A stretch of 64,000 nt of DNA from JAAURB01 sp049649525 (lineage in GTDB: Bacteria; Cyanobacteriota; Cyanobacteriia; Cyanobacteriales; Microcoleaceae), in assembly GCA_049649525.1 (NCBI GenBank), contig JBARZE010000032.1:1-64000 (forward strand), given 5' to 3'. The position numbers and the translations under genes are program-made. Positions 63,541 through 64,000 of the stretch are shown here, piece after piece (the stretch's first letter is position 1; every line of letters begins with the position of its first letter). The notes under the pieces are model-generated. The model did no database searches, was not told the origin of the DNA, and saw nothing but the letters and a program-made list of their open reading frames with translations.

Positions 63541-63859
63541 GATGAATGTAAAACGCTTACTTTATTCTAACAATTAATTTTTCAATGTCATTAGTCATCC
63601 TGACTCAGTTTAGTTATACTATTTATTGATAGAGATAAATATCTATTTTTTTTAATGTTATCCAGGAATATTATATGATTCTCAAAGTTAAAAAGATGCC
63701 ACCTTATCATTCTATCAATCACAACGATAGATTTATTAGCAAACCTATAATTAGATAGGAATGATGAGCCGTTATGATAAAATTAGATAAATTTAGATTG
63801 AGAATATTCAGTGGTTGCAATTTCCGACAATATCTAAACTATTTCATAAAAAATAACCT
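63541..63859. other. AT-rich intergenic region near the right edge
   Basis: About 320 bp between the exported protein gene (leftwards) and the partial gene at the edge. I see no gene or repeat that I can support. Confidence 0.35.
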
Positions 63860-64000
63860 ATGCTAAGGCTACTCAAAATATTTTGGAATTGGCTAAAATA
63901 TTTGTTTTTAAAAACTCCTAACCCCACTATTACACCGCCGCCTGAACCCAATGATACTGAATATGAAAATATATTGATGGGGCTATTAGAAGAAGTAGCA
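63860..64000 (+). CDS. Start of a protein gene cut by the window edge
   Basis: An open frame of 47 codons from ATG at 63860 that runs off the window. It begins MLRLLKIFWNWLKYLFLKTP, then a proline-rich link (TPPPEPNDTEYEN) and ILMGLLEEVA. The same build (amphipathic start, PPP link, then an acidic D-x-E-Y-E-x-x-x-x-x-L-L-E segment) occurs in large cyanobacterial helical-repeat proteins, but too little is visible to name it. Confidence 0.5.
   Translation, partial: MLRLLKIFWNWLKYLFLKTPNPTITPPPEPNDTEYENILMGLLEEVA

Overview
The window is chromosomal DNA from a cyanobacterium, probably a filamentous Oscillatoriales-type strain. The pointers are scattered HIP1 octamers (GCGATCGC), the cyanobacterial ribosomal gene order (it starts at rplC with no rpsJ, and has no rpsN, rpmD or rpsD inside the cluster), the fbp-tal-zwf-opcA cluster, system II cytochrome c maturation genes (ccdA-ccs1), a PEP-CTERM protein, and intergenic DNA full of short palindromes and simple repeats. 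The genus cannot be fixed from what is visible.

Layout. 0.2-2.6 kb: a membrane fusion (HlyD/AcrA-type) efflux adaptor divergent from its probable TetR repressor, with two similar operator-like palindromes between them. 3.2-21.2 kb: the S10/spc/alpha ribosomal supercluster (rplC to rplQ), continuing through truA, rplM, rpsI, rpmE and prfA, with secY, adk, infA, rpmJ and rpoA inside. 21.7-22.4 kb: a gap with a near-consensus promoter and no downstream gene, then a small unrecognised gene. 22.7-29.8 kb: argJ, then fbp, tal, zwf and opcA (Calvin cycle and oxidative pentose phosphate enzymes), ending in a strong terminator. 30-41 kb: a 155-bp tandem duplication, a D/R/Y-rich exported protein, recF, a HEAT-repeat protein, a LysR regulator with a TrpD2-like enzyme, tRNA-Leu(CAG), glucokinase, a cytochrome c6-like protein, a decayed RTX gene, small cyanobacterial proteins and tRNA-Val(UAC). 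41-48 kb: a DUF2227-type membrane protein, a 927-residue DUF4912 protein with about 70 Gly/Met/Thr/Ser-rich tandem repeats, ccdA, ccs1 and a DUF2062 protein.

48-55 kb is the accessory, decaying part. It holds a heavily mutated gene that I read as an EndoU (XendoU) ribonuclease domain followed by a lamin-tail domain, an AvtA-type aminotransferase, an exported GH108 muramidase, a HAD phosphatase broken by a 52-bp insertion and a second frameshift at a HIP1 site, a patatin-like lipase, an M23 peptidase, and two clusters of GGAGACTTG-type tandem repeats. 55-64 kb: small membrane proteins, a membrane-anchored subtilisin-like protease, a PEP-CTERM protein, argG, galE, a zinc-ribbon membrane protein, a GT4 glycosyltransferase, an exported cysteine-containing protein and the start of a gene cut by the right edge.

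Most of the window is ordinary core genome. The most unusual items are the DUF4912 repeat protein, whose repeats are also open in the other frames, the EndoU-lamin-tail pseudogene, the orphan promoter with mutually exclusive hairpins, and the insertion-disrupted phosphatase. I see no CRISPR array, no complete transposase and no prophage.
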